Shown here one piece after another: positions 8,879 through 18,400 of a DNA stretch of 60,453 bases. The stretch comes from Chloroflexota bacterium (GTDB lineage: Bacteria > Chloroflexota > Anaerolineae > Anaerolineales > VGOW01), in assembly GCA_016197225.1 (NCBI GenBank), contig JACPWC010000007.1, forward strand, positions 1-60,453. Reading direction: 5' to 3'. The notes under the pieces are model-generated. The model had not been told where the DNA came from and ran no database searches. It worked only from the letters and a program-made list of their open reading frames with translations. The translations under genes were made by a program, and so were the position numbers. Every line of letters begins with the position of its first letter. The stretch's first letter is position 1.

Positions 8879-10012
8879 CAAATTCCCCCGCTTCGCTTGC
8901 TCAATCTCAATACTCTCAAACAGCGCCTTGAAGTTGCCCACGCCGAAGCCGCGCGCGCCGCGCCGCTGGATCACTTCCAGGAACATCGTCGGGCGATCTT
9001 GAATCGGGCGGGAGAAAATCTGCAGGAGGTAGCCTTCATCGTCACGGTCGGCCAGAATGCCCAGGTCGGCGATGTCGTCGTAGCTCTCTTTGATCGCCCC
9101 GATGCGATCAGGCAAAGAGTCGTAATAGGCTTGCGGCACGCGCAGGAACTCAATGCCCCGGTCACGAAGCTCACGCACCGTCTTCACAATGTCGCCGGTG
9201 ATCATGGCGATGTGCTGGACTCCGGGGCCGACGTAGTAATCGAGATATTCTTCGATCTGGCTCTTCTTCTTCCCCTCCGCCGGCTCGTTGATGGGGAACT
9301 TGATTCTTCCATTGCCGTTACCCATCACCTTCGACATCAGCGCCGAGTACTCAGTGTGGATCACCTTGTCGTCGTAGTGGACGATCTGGCGGAAGCCCAT
9401 CGTCTTGTGGAACCAGTTGACCCAGTAATTCATCTTGCCCAGTTCGACGTTGCCGACGATGTGGTCAATAGCCGCCAGCCCGGTGGGAACCGTTGTCTTG
9501 TCCTCAGGCAATGGTTTGTAAGCGGGCTTGAACGCTCCGGCGTAGTCAGCCCGATCCACAAACTGGAAGTGCGTCTGGCCGTAGCCTTGAATGATGGCCG
9601 TGCGAATTGCGCCGTGATCGTCGCGGGCCTCGGTTGGCGGTTGGAGGCCCTTTGCGCCGCGAGAGGTGGTCTCGCGAAAGGCGGCTTCCACGTCGTCCAC
9701 TTCCATGGCAATCGTCTTCACCCCATCGCCGTGCAAAAGGTGGTGGGCGGCCATCTCGTCGTGCGGCGAGTAGGGCGTGCTGAGCACTAGTCGAATCTGG
9801 CCCTGCTCCAGCACCCACGAGGCGAAGCGGCGGTTGCCCGTCTCCAGGCCGCTAAAGGCAACGGGCTTGAAGCCGAGCGCCTTCCAAAAGAAGACGGATT
9901 GCCTGGCGTTGCCCACCCAAAGCTCGAGGTGGTCAATGGCGTTGATTTTCAGGAAGTCGGCCTCTTCATGCATGGGCCGTTCAACAGCAGGGGTCATCGG
10001 TTGGGTGGTCAT
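8876..10012 (-). CDS. hppD: 4-hydroxyphenylpyruvate dioxygenase
   Basis: 378 residues, full length. It converts 4-hydroxyphenylpyruvate to homogentisate with Fe(II), the entry step to the ring-cleavage pathway encoded downstream. It has two glyoxalase-like repeats: the N-terminal one starts NAIDHLELWVGNARQSVFFW, and the C-terminal one carries the iron ligands in DHIVGNV (His near residue 183), QHIAMITGDI (His near 266) and MFLEVIQRRG (Glu near 345). A strong AAGGAGG ribosome-binding site lies 9 nt before the ATG at 10012. It is the first gene of the operon hppD-fahA-methyltransferase-endonuclease-hmgA-ECF S. Confidence 0.92.
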   Translation of the reverse strand: MTTQPMTPAVERPMHEEADFLKINAIDHLELWVGNARQSVFFWKALGFKPVAFSGLETGNRRFASWVLEQGQIRLVLSTPYSPHDEMAAHHLLHGDGVKTIAMEVDDVEAAFRETTSRGAKGLQPPTEARDDHGAIRTAIIQGYGQTHFQFVDRADYAGAFKPAYKPLPEDKTTVPTGLAAIDHIVGNVELGKMNYWVNWFHKTMGFRQIVHYDDKVIHTEYSALMSKVMGNGNGRIKFPINEPAEGKKKSQIEEYLDYYVGPGVQHIAMITGDIVKTVRELRDRGIEFLRVPQAYYDSLPDRIGAIKESYDDIADLGILADRDDEGYLLQIFSRPIQDRPTMFLEVIQRRGARGFGVGNFKALFESIEIEQAKRGNL

Positions 10013-10067
10013 GTGGGGGAGCCTCCTTCGTGATCAAGATTACCACAAATCGCCATCTCTTCGCTAT

Positions 10068-10095
10068 TTGCGAATGAACCGGCTTGGACTAGAAT
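10068..10095 (+). promoter_or_regulatory. Possible sigma-70 promoter of the SAM hydrolase gene
   Basis: TTGCGA (10068-10073) and TAGAAT (10090-10095) are separated by 16 bp. They lie 26 nt before the ATG of the next gene, in the gap between divergent hppD and the SAM hydrolase gene. This is a moderate consensus match only. Confidence 0.4.
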
Positions 10096-10121
10096 AGTGG
10101 TCAGTCTCCCGGAGAAAATAT

Positions 10122-10916
10122 ATGAGCAATATCATTACCCTTATGACCGACTTCGGCCTTCGCGACGGGTTCACCGCCGTGATGAAGGGGGTGATTCTCA
10201 ACATCACCCCGACCGCGACCCTCATTGACGTGACTCATCTGATCTCACCACAGAACGTGCGCGAAGGCGCGGTTGTGTTCGGGCGCGGCGCGGGGTATTA
10301 CCCGGACGGCACGATTCACATTTGCGTGGTTGACCCCGGCGTGGGCACGGCTCGCCGCCCACTGGCCGCCCGCTTCGGATCGCAAATTTACGTCGGGCCA
10401 GACAACGGCCTGATTACGTTGATGCACGCCCGGGCCAAACGCGAAGGCTGGCTGATGGAGTTCTATCATCTGAACCAACCCCAATATTGGTTGCCGGAGA
10501 TCAGCAACATCTTTCATGGGCGCGATATATTTGCGCCCGCCGCCGCCCACCTGGCCGGCGGCGTCCCCTTAGACTCGGTCGGCTCGCCCATTACTGATCC
10601 TGTGCTATTCCCGCTAAGTCCGGTAGAATCAACGCCGAGCGGCGCGCGCGGCGAAATCATCCACATCGATCACTTTGGCAACATCGCCACCAACATTCGT
10701 CAAACAGATATTGCCGGGTTGGGTGAGGTAAAGGTAACTGTGCGCGGCGTGGAGATGCGCGGCCTGGTGCGCACCTTTGGCGAGCGCGCGCCGGGCGAAC
10801 TGGTGGCCCTCATCAACAGCGTCGGCGAACTGGCGGTGGCTGTCGTGAACGGCAATGCCGGGCAAAGGCTGGGCGCGCAGATCGGCGACACAGTTGAAGT
10901 GACTCGATTATCGTAA
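10122..10916 (+). CDS. SAM hydroxide adenosyltransferase (DUF62, SAM hydrolase)
   Basis: 264 residues. It belongs to the chlorinase/fluorinase superfamily; ordinary members hydrolyse S-adenosylmethionine to adenosine and methionine. ITLMTDFGLRDGFTAVMKG is the N-terminal SAM-binding segment, VVDPGVGTARRPL and YVGPDNGLITL are the central conserved blocks, and IHIDHFGNIATNI marks the C-terminal domain. A GGAG ribosome-binding site precedes the ATG by 7 nt. It stands directly upstream of an ECF transporter module, a neighbourhood I have seen for this family, which suggests a link between SAM or adenosine metabolism and vitamin-like uptake. The gene appears intact. Confidence 0.88.
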   Translation: MSNIITLMTDFGLRDGFTAVMKGVILNITPTATLIDVTHLISPQNVREGAVVFGRGAGYYPDGTIHICVVDPGVGTARRPLAARFGSQIYVGPDNGLITLMHARAKREGWLMEFYHLNQPQYWLPEISNIFHGRDIFAPAAAHLAGGVPLDSVGSPITDPVLFPLSPVESTPSGARGEIIHIDHFGNIATNIRQTDIAGLGEVKVTVRGVEMRGLVRTFGERAPGELVALINSVGELAVAVVNGNAGQRLGAQIGDTVEVTRLS

Positions 10917-10933
10917 TCACCGTATCATGACTC

Positions 10934-12394
10934 ATGGAAGGCCAGGTACTCCTGTACGGCGCGGATCCTAAAGACTACTCTCTAGCCAAACTGTCAGGGA
11001 TTGTCGGGACGCTTTTACAAGACCCAGAGAAACAGATTCTGGGCGCGCACGTAAAATCGGAAGTGAGCTTTGGGCCGGAGAACCTGGGCCTGCCCGCCAG
11101 TGAGGTATGGGAGCGTGTGGATGAGGCCCTCAACCGCCTGGACATCATGTACTTGCGCGACCGCGAGACCTTCTCGATCTCCGGCGGCGAAAAACAAAAA
11201 GCGGCTCTGGCTGGATTGTTGGCGATGCGGCCTTCTATTCTGTTGCTCGACGAACCGCTGGCCTCGCTCGACCCGGCCTCGGCGCGTGAGGCGCTGGCGG
11301 TATTCCGCCACCTGGCCGACGAAGGCTCCACGATCCTGCTGGTGGAGCATCGCGTGGAAGATGCGCTCAACGCCCGGCCAGATCGCATTCTCTATCTAAA
11401 GGAAGGTGAGGTGCGATATCTGGGCCGGCCTGATAACCTGGCCGAGGTGGTGGACTGGCACGAGGTGAAGCTCCCGGCCCAGCAAGTGATGCAACGCGTG
11501 CGCGCGACTGGAACCCCCACCCCGCCGCCCGCGCCCGCTGACCGCAAACTGCGAACCTGGTATGCCTCACCGCTGATTGTTTTCGATAACGTGTCGTTCG
11601 CTTACGGCGACGGGCCGGAGATTTTGAAAAACGTCTCGCTTGAGATTCGCACCGGTGAGACGGTTGCCATCCTCGGCCCCAACGCCGCCGGCAAGAGCAC
11701 GCTCATCAAACACGCCATTGGCCTGCTCAAGCCGCGCAAGGGCCGGGTGCTGGTGGACGGCAAGGATACGCGGGAACTGTCGGTGGCTCAAATCGCGCGC
11801 ACACTCGGCTATGCCTTCCAGAGTCCCACGCACATGCTCTTCGCGCCGACGGTGAAAGAAGAGCTTGCCTTCGGGCCGCAAAACCTGGGATACAAGCCGG
11901 AGGAAATTGACAAGTCAATCACCGCTTCCCTCGACGCTCTCAATCTGGCCGGCCTGGAATCTTATCCGCCGCTCTCGCTCTCGTTCGGCCAGCAGAAGCG
12001 GGTGACGATTGCCTGCGTGGCCACGATGCGCTCGAAGATTCTGGCCCTCGACGAGCCGACCGCCGGGCAGGACTATGGCAACTACATGTCGTTCATGGAC
12101 AGCATCCTCGGCGCCGACAACACTGCTGACGGCAATAAATCGCCGCTCTCGAATTTTGACGCCATGCTGTTCATCACCCACGATCTCGATCTGGCCGTGA
12201 CCTATGCCACGCGAGCGATCCTGGTTTCCAACGGCGCTATCGCCGGCGACGGCCAACCCGAAACCGTGTTGAAAGATTACGACCTGCTCAAGCGCTGCCG
12301 GGTGGTGCCCACCTCTTTGCTCGACGAAAACCTGAGGTTGCTGCCCAAGACCCACAAATTCCAGCGGGCGGAAGTGCTGGCCGGGGTGAAGTAA
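10934..12394 (+). CDS. ECF transporter fused ATPase (EcfA1-A2), first Walker A missing
   Basis: 486 residues with two ABC ATPase domains. Domain 1 begins at MEGQVLLYG, a point normally about 45-50 residues in, just after the Walker A loop. Its Q-loop (LLQDPEKQ), signature (ISGGEKQK), Walker B (ILLLDEPLASLD) and H-loop (LVEHR) are present. Domain 2, from about residue 215, is complete: Walker A GPNAAGKSTL, Q-loop FQSPTHM, signature LSFGQQKR, Walker B ILALDEPTAG, H-loop ITHD. A stop codon lies two codons upstream of the ATG in frame, and no ribosome-binding site is visible. The 5' end has therefore been lost, or the sequence is deleted here. As read, one of the two ATP sites could not bind nucleotide normally. 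It should energise the EcfT and S subunits encoded next. Confidence 0.85.
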   Translation: MEGQVLLYGADPKDYSLAKLSGIVGTLLQDPEKQILGAHVKSEVSFGPENLGLPASEVWERVDEALNRLDIMYLRDRETFSISGGEKQKAALAGLLAMRPSILLLDEPLASLDPASAREALAVFRHLADEGSTILLVEHRVEDALNARPDRILYLKEGEVRYLGRPDNLAEVVDWHEVKLPAQQVMQRVRATGTPTPPPAPADRKLRTWYASPLIVFDNVSFAYGDGPEILKNVSLEIRTGETVAILGPNAAGKSTLIKHAIGLLKPRKGRVLVDGKDTRELSVAQIARTLGYAFQSPTHMLFAPTVKEELAFGPQNLGYKPEEIDKSITASLDALNLAGLESYPPLSLSFGQQKRVTIACVATMRSKILALDEPTAGQDYGNYMSFMDSILGADNTADGNKSPLSNFDAMLFITHDLDLAVTYATRAILVSNGAIAGDGQPETVLKDYDLLKRCRVVPTSLLDENLRLLPKTHKFQRAEVLAGVK

Positions 12395-12579
12395 CCCTCT
12401 CCTCCCCTATGTTTGCCTTTCAACATCGGGAGGGCCAGGGTGGGGGTGTATCTTTTTGGCGTGAATGGGGTTGCATGTAATGGGCAAGCAGGATGGCCGG
12501 GGAGGCTTGAAACAACATCCTGAGAACACTCGTATCTTCAGCAACCTTTATCTATCTTTCACACAGGAGGAGAAATCTA

Positions 12580-13137
12580 ATGGACAAGAGCAATATGTGG
12601 AAGTTCGGCACGCGCGAAATCGTCTACTCCGCTATCGGCGCGGCGCTGTACGGCGTTTTGAACTGGGTATTCAACAATCTCCAATTACCCGGCACGTCAC
12701 TGGTTTCCATTCGCCCGCCGGTCGCCATTCCGATCTTCATGGGCATCGTGTTCGGCCCGTGGGTCGGCCTCTTCTCAGGCTTCTTCGGCAACGTCATCGG
12801 CGACCTGCTCTCCGGCTACGGCTTCTTTTGGGCCTGGGACGTGGGCAACGGCTTGATCGGGTTGATCCCCGGCCTTTTGCCATATATGGGTATCACCGAG
12901 ATCAAGACCAGCCGTGACTACGTGATGGCCGCTGTGGCCGCCGTGGTGGCCTCGCTCGTCGGCATCGCTTTCCCAGCCCTGATCGCCGACCCGTTCATTT
13001 TGCGTAACATTGACTTTGCGGGCGGCCTCACCACCGAGTGGCTTCCGGCTGGCGTCACCGATGCGGTCAACGGGGCTATTCTTACCCCAATTCTGCTCTA
13101 CGCCTGGAATGCTTTCCGTTCTCGCAGTGGGCGTTAA
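12580..13137 (+). CDS. ECF transporter S-component
   Basis: 185 residues with five to six hydrophobic segments. The order of segments matches small ECF S-components: AIGAALYGVLNWVFNN, then PVAIPIFMGIVFGPWVGLF, then GNVIGDLLSGYGFFWAWD. S-components bind the vitamin or cofactor in the membrane and are turned by EcfA/EcfT. An AGGAGG ribosome-binding site (12565-12570) lies 9 nt before the ATG. The 185-bp gap from the ATPase gene holds no gene or riboswitch I can recognise. The substrate is unknown. The related S-like protein at 3382-4275 suggests this organism uses several S subunits. Confidence 0.8.
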   Translation: MDKSNMWKFGTREIVYSAIGAALYGVLNWVFNNLQLPGTSLVSIRPPVAIPIFMGIVFGPWVGLFSGFFGNVIGDLLSGYGFFWAWDVGNGLIGLIPGLLPYMGITEIKTSRDYVMAAVAAVVASLVGIAFPALIADPFILRNIDFAGGLTTEWLPAGVTDAVNGAILTPILLYAWNAFRSRSGR

Positions 13138-13191
13138 AGATCACCCCTTTCCTCTTTCCCATCCAAGTGATGGGAAAGAGGCACCTGAATA

Positions 13192-14064
13192 ATGTTTGCT
13201 TCTTTTACCTACCTCCCCGGCCACAGCTTCATCCACCGGCTTGATCCTCGGACCAAGTTGCTTGCCTTCATTTTGATTATGCTTGGCACAATCGTCGTGG
13301 ACGATGTGCGCGTTCTGGCGGCGTTGCTCGCAATCTCATTACTCTATTATGCCTTTGCCAACCTGTCTCTGCGCTCGACCTGGAAAGCGTGGGCGGTCGT
13401 GCTCTTCTTCTCGGTGGTGCTGATCGGTTTATTTAGCACGACATTGTTTGGAAGACCACCCTCGTATGTCACCACCTCTCATCCGTGGTTCTCTTTTCCG
13501 GCCGTCAGTCTGCCCTTTGTCGGCACGGTTCAACGGACCATTACCTGGGAATTGGTCTTCTTTGGCATTGCGCGCGTTTTGCGCCCGCTCATCATCATGG
13601 CGACGATCCTGCCCTTCACCTTCACCACCAGTCCCTATCTTTACGGCGTTGCCTTCCGCAAACTCGGCCTGTCAGACGGCGTCTCGTTCGCTCTCGACCT
13701 TTCCCTGCGTTACGTCCCGACCATCGCTCGCGACTTCTTCATCACTGTAGATGCTCAACGCGCCCGGGGCTACGAGTTGGAAGTGAAAGGCGGCGGGGTG
13801 TTCAATATGATCCGCCGGGCCGCGCCCCTCATCGTGCCAGTGACGATCAACGCCATCGCCGGCGGCGAAGACGTGGTGGAAGCCATGGAACTGCGCGCCT
13901 TCGGCGTAGGCCAGCGCACCTGGGCCGACGCCGGTTCGCTTCGCTACACCCGCGCCGATTATTTCATCCTCGGCGCGGGTCTCGTCATCCTCATTACCTT
14001 GATCCTTCTCACCCGCTTCACGTCCTACGGCCCCTACTGGTTCCCCGTAAACTGGTTCGAGTAA
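13192..14064 (+). CDS. ECF transporter transmembrane component EcfT
   Basis: 290 residues. The family start FTYLPGHSFIHRLDPRTKLL is typical. Two coupling motifs, DAQRARGYE and ELRAFG, sit in the cytoplasmic helices that contact the ATPases. Five to six membrane segments are visible. It is the scaffold joining EcfA and the S-component. It ends the SAM hydrolase-EcfA-S-T operon, and an intrinsic terminator follows. Confidence 0.88.
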   Translation: MFASFTYLPGHSFIHRLDPRTKLLAFILIMLGTIVVDDVRVLAALLAISLLYYAFANLSLRSTWKAWAVVLFFSVVLIGLFSTTLFGRPPSYVTTSHPWFSFPAVSLPFVGTVQRTITWELVFFGIARVLRPLIIMATILPFTFTTSPYLYGVAFRKLGLSDGVSFALDLSLRYVPTIARDFFITVDAQRARGYELEVKGGGVFNMIRRAAPLIVPVTINAIAGGEDVVEAMELRAFGVGQRTWADAGSLRYTRADYFILGAGLVILITLILLTRFTSYGPYWFPVNWFE

Positions 14065-14090
14065 AGCCCGACTCTTCAAGCAGTTTCTTC

Positions 14091-14121
14091 ACAAAGGCGG
14101 CCCGACAGGCCGCCCTTTGTG
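14091..14121 (+). terminator. Rho-independent terminator after ecfT
   Basis: ACAAAGGCGGCC pairs with GGCCGCCCTTTGT with one bulged base and a short loop, followed by a T-rich stretch (GTTATAGTTTT). It separates the ECF operon from the DnaJ-FGE gene. Confidence 0.75.
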
Positions 14122-14138
14122 TTATAGTTTTAATCACG

Positions 14139-15368
14139 ATGGATCACTACGCCATTCTGGACGTTCCTCACAACGCCTCGCCGGAGCAGATCAAAGCCAG
14201 CTACCGCATCCTGGTCCAGCTCTTTCACCCGGATCGTCTTCAACACGTCAGCCCGGCGGTGCGCCAGTACGCCGAAGAGCGCCTCAAGAAGATCAACACC
14301 GCCTACTCGGTGTTGAGCAACGCCGAAAAAAGGGCCAAGTACGACGCCGAGAACGGCGCTTCCCCGGCCTCCGCCGGACGGCAGGGCAAGTCGGCCAGGA
14401 CGGCCCAACGCGAGCGCGGGCCGGAACCGGCTTACAGTTACTACACCCGCCCCAACGACGATGTCGAAGACTGGCTGAGACAGGAGAGCGAGTGGCGCGA
14501 ATTTCAAGAGGCCGAGGCCCGCCAACACCGGGCCAAACGCGAAGAAGAACAAAAGCGTAAAGAGGCCGAAGAGCGGGCCAAACGCGCCGCCGCCGCCAAC
14601 TTCCCCAGAGTGCGGCCACAAGAAAATAGCCTGGTGTTGCAGTTCGCGCCGGGGTTATGGACAACGCTGGTGCGCGTGCCGGCGGGCGAGTTCATCATGG
14701 GCAGTGACCCGGCTCACGACACTTCGGCCCGCGAAGACGAACTGCCGCAACACGCCGTTTATCTGGCCGAGTATTACATCGGCAAGTATCCGATCACCAA
14801 CGCCCAGTATCAGGTCTTCATGGAAGCCACGCATCCGCGAAAGCTGGGCGAAACGCATCGCTGGCAAAGCCCACCGGGCAAAGAGAATCATCCGGTAGTG
14901 AGCGTCACCTGGGATGAAGCGGCGGCCTTTTGTATGTGGCTGAGCCAGGAGACGGGCTACATCTTTCGGCTGCCGACCGAGGCCGAATGGGAGAAAGCCG
15001 CCCGCGGCACGGATGGCCGCACCTTTCCCTGGGGCGAAGGCTGGGACTTCAACCGGGCCAACGCCCTCGAAATGCGGCCCAGCGCCACCCCGGTCGGCCA
15101 GTTCTCGCCCGACGGCGACAGCCCCTACGGCGCCGCCGACATGAGCGGCAACGTGTGGGAGTGGTGCGCCGACCGCTACAACGGGAAAGAATACCAATCC
15201 CGCAAACGGCGCGTCGTCAAAAACCCGCACGGGCCGGAGGACGGCGAGGGTTGTGTGGTTCGCGGCGGCGCGTTCGACACCAGCGCCCGCCACATCCGGT
15301 GCGCCCACCGCAACTGGCATTACCCATTCAAACGCCACCACGATGTCGGTTTCAGAATTGTGGCCTAG
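14139..15368 (+). CDS. DnaJ-like J domain fused to formylglycine-generating-enzyme (FGE/SUMF1) domain
   Basis: 409 residues from the ATG at 14139; the frame is open far upstream but only as antisense or shadow of ecfT. Residues 1-70 are a J domain with the HPD motif at 30-32 and AYSVLSNAEKRAKYD at its end, so it should stimulate a DnaK ATPase. Residues 100-160 are charged and probably coiled coil. Residues about 177-409 are a complete FGE-sulfatase domain: VPAGEFIMGS, YPITNAQYQVFM, RLPTEAEWEKAARG, GNVWEWCADRYN and a final VGFRIVA. In bacteria most such domains are not true sulfatase activators; many occur in regulatory or conflict systems. It is followed 100 nt later by a STAND-WD40 ATPase, which suggests a shared role. 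The chaperone/FGE fusion is unusual. Confidence 0.88.
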   Translation: MDHYAILDVPHNASPEQIKASYRILVQLFHPDRLQHVSPAVRQYAEERLKKINTAYSVLSNAEKRAKYDAENGASPASAGRQGKSARTAQRERGPEPAYSYYTRPNDDVEDWLRQESEWREFQEAEARQHRAKREEEQKRKEAEERAKRAAAANFPRVRPQENSLVLQFAPGLWTTLVRVPAGEFIMGSDPAHDTSAREDELPQHAVYLAEYYIGKYPITNAQYQVFMEATHPRKLGETHRWQSPPGKENHPVVSVTWDEAAAFCMWLSQETGYIFRLPTEAEWEKAARGTDGRTFPWGEGWDFNRANALEMRPSATPVGQFSPDGDSPYGAADMSGNVWEWCADRYNGKEYQSRKRRVVKNPHGPEDGEGCVVRGGAFDTSARHIRCAHRNWHYPFKRHHDVGFRIVA

Positions 15369-15398
15369 CCGCGCTGTGCTATACTCGTCGCAACTTAC

Positions 15399-15462
15399 GA
15401 GACCTTAAGGGTCTCAACCCCTTCACTTCATTACGGGATGCTTCGCAAGACCCTTAGGGTCT
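15399..15462. repeat. Pair of GACCCTTAGGGTC palindromes
   Basis: GAGACCTTAAGGGTCTC (15399-15415) and AGACCCTTAGGGTCT (15448-15462) are two near-perfect palindromes of one family. They also pair with each other across a 32-nt loop. They end 6 nt before the ATG of the STAND gene and could mask its start region or simply be a mobile mini-repeat. Confidence 0.6.
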
Positions 15463-15468
15463 GGAACA

Positions 15469-18400
15469 ATGACCGACGACACTTCGCAACCCAACCCAGC
15501 CGAGAACACCGGCGGCTCAACCAACATCAATAACACCACCCAGGGCGGCATCGGGTTGGGTGAAGGAAGCCAGGTGACGATTGGCAGCGGCGACCTGACC
15601 GGGCGGGACAAGATCAGCGCCGGACGGGACGTGGTGCAGGTGGGCGCCGGGGCTACCGTCATCATCGGGGCGGCCCCCTCTGCCCCCGAAGAGGAAGCGC
15701 CCGCCCCCGGCAACCCGCCCTTCAAGGGCCTGCAATACTTCGACGAGAATGACGCCGAGTGGTTCTTTGGCCGCGAACATCTGGTAGCCAAGCTGGTGGG
15801 CCGGTTGCGAGACAACCGTTTTCTGGCCATCGTCATCGGCGCTTCGGGCAGCGGCAAATCGTCCATCGTCCGCGCCGGCGTCATCCCGGCCCTCAAACGC
15901 GGCGAGACGCTGGCCGACGGCACACCGCCGCCGGAGAACAGTGGCCGCTGGCCCATTCACATCATCACCCCCACCATCCATCCACTGGAGTCGCTGGCCG
16001 CCAGTCTCACCCGGGATTCCGAATCCGTCACCGCCACCACTACCCTCATTGACGATCTGACTCGCGACCCGCGCAGTCTGCACCTGGCGGTGCGCAAGGC
16101 CCTGAGCCGCAACCCGGCTAGCCGCCTGCTGGTCGTCGTCGATCAATTTGAAGAACTGTTCACTCTGTGCAAAGATGAGCCTGAACGCAAAGCCTTCATT
16201 GACAACCTGATCACCGCCACCGACCCCAAGGCCGACGGGCCGACGAGCGTCATCATCACCATGCGCGCCGACTTTTACGCCAACTGCGCCGCCTACGCCA
16301 ACCTGCGCGACGCGCTGGCGCATCAACAGGAATACATCGGCCCGATGAGTCCGGCGGAACTGCGGCGGGCGATTGAAGAACCGGCCAAACACGGGGACTG
16401 GGAGTTTGAAGAGGGGCTGGTTGATCATCTCTTGCACGAGGTGGGCATCAACGACGACGACGATCAGCCCGAACCGGGCGCACTGCCTCTGCTCTCGCAC
16501 GCCCTGCTCGAAACATGGAAGCGGCGGCGCGGGCGCAAGATGACGTTCCGGAGCTATGACGAGTCCGGCGGGGTACGGGGGGCGATTGCCAAAACCGCCG
16601 ACGCCGTTTATAAGAGCCTCGACGCCAACCAACAGACGATTGCCCAACGCATCTTCCTTCGTCTCACCGAATTGGGCGAGGGCCAGCAGGACACCCGCCG
16701 CCGCGCCGACCTCGCCGAACTGATCCCCAGCCCTGAAGAGGCCGACACGGCGCAATTAGTGCTTAAGAAGCTGGTGGACGCCCGCCTGGTGACGACTACC
16801 GAACACACCGTCGAGGTGGCCCACGAGGCCCTCATCCGCGAGTGGCCCACCTTGCGCGAGTGGCTGGCCGAGAGCCGTGAGCGCCTGCGCGTCCAGCGCC
16901 AGATTACCAAAGAAGCGCGCGAGTGGGAACAACAAGGCCGCGACACGGTTGATCTGCTTCAGGGCTTGAGGCTGATTCAGGCCATTGAGTTTGCCGAGGA
17001 GAATCCCGGCGAGCTGAGTCAACTGGAGCGCGCCTTTTTGGAGGCTTCGCGCCAGGAGGCCCAGCACCAGCAGGCCCAACGCGAGGCTGAGCGTCAGCGC
17101 GAACTGGATCGGATCAAGGAACTGGCCGAAACGCGCCAGCACCAACTGGAGACCGCCACCAAACTGGCCGAGACGGAAAAGAAAAACGCCGAAGAGCAAA
17201 CGCGCTCCGCTGCCAGACTGCGCCGCTTCGCCGCTTACCTGGCTGGCGCTTTTGGCGTGGCTTTGCTCATGGTGTTCATCGCCGCGTATTTTGGCAACCA
17301 GGCCCGCCTGACCTCGGATGCCAATGCCAGCCTGGCCGATCAAAAAGCCGCCCTGGCCAGCACTGCCGAAGCCGACCGCGCTTCGGCGCAGACACAGGAA
17401 GCGGTGGCTCAGGTCGCCAGCAACCTGGCCGCGTCGGAGCAAAAAATCGCCGAGGTCGAGCGCGACCGCGCCGACAAGCAGGCCCAAGTCGCGCTTTTGA
17501 ATCAACTGGCGGGCGAAGGCAATGGCCGCCTCTCCACCCAGTTCGATCTGGCTTTGCTCCTGAGCATTCAAGGCAATAACATCGCCAGCACGGTTGACCT
17601 CAAAGGCAGTCTGCTCAACGGCCTTGAATACACCCCGCCCCTCAAGAAATTCCTGCGCGGCCACACCGCGCCGGTCAAAAGCGTCGTCTTCAGCCCCGAC
17701 GGCAAATTGCTCGTCTCTGCCGGAGATGAAAACGATATTTACCTTTGGGATGTGGCGGCGCAGAAACAGTCTGGCTCTCCCCTCAGCGGCCACCAGAATC
17801 ATATTGCCAGCCTCGCCGTGAGCGCCGACGGCGCGCGAAGCGTGCTGGCTTCGGGCGACGCTGGAGGCCGAATCTTCTTGTGGGACATGACAGCGACCCC
17901 GCCGCAAAAGCTCGCCGAGTTTGGTGTCGGAGATAAAACAGTTTGGGCGCTGGCTTTCAGCCCGGATGGCAAAACCCTGGCCTCCACTAGTGGCAACAAT
18001 ATTCTTCTCTGGGATGTTTCAAACTTACCGGAAGGTGTGAAGCAAATCGGCCAGCCCCTCACCGGCCACAGCGCCGAAGTGCTTACCCTGGCTTTCAATC
18101 CAAATGGCGATACGCTGGCCTCTGCCGCCGGAATTTTTGATAACAGCATCATTCTTTGGAACGTCGCCACCCAAAAACCGATTGGCGAGCCGCTCAAGGG
18201 CCATGCTTACGGCGTTCACAGCGTGGCCTTCAGCCCCGATGGAAAGACGCTGGCCTCCGGCAGTGAAGACACGCGGGTGATTTTGTGGGACGTGGTCACA
18301 CAGAAGCAAATGGCATCGCTTGAAAGACACCGGGCCACCGTTTATAAAGTCGCCTTCAGCCCGGACGGCAAGACGCTGGCTTCCGGGAGCGCCGACAGCA

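Noticed and set aside
12395-12579. Possible TPP riboswitch (a CTGAGA string near 12520) before the ECF S gene
   Set aside because: The rest of the conserved THI core and pairing stems are not found.
13485-14138. Extension of the DnaJ-FGE frame upstream into ecfT
   Set aside because: The added residues are Arg/His/Pro-rich and overlap ecfT. The J domain begins exactly at ATG 14139, after a terminator.
16756-17907. A long minus-strand frame (383 codons) opposite the STAND gene
   Set aside because: It is an antisense shadow caused by high GC and biased third positions. The plus-strand frame has recognisable domains throughout.
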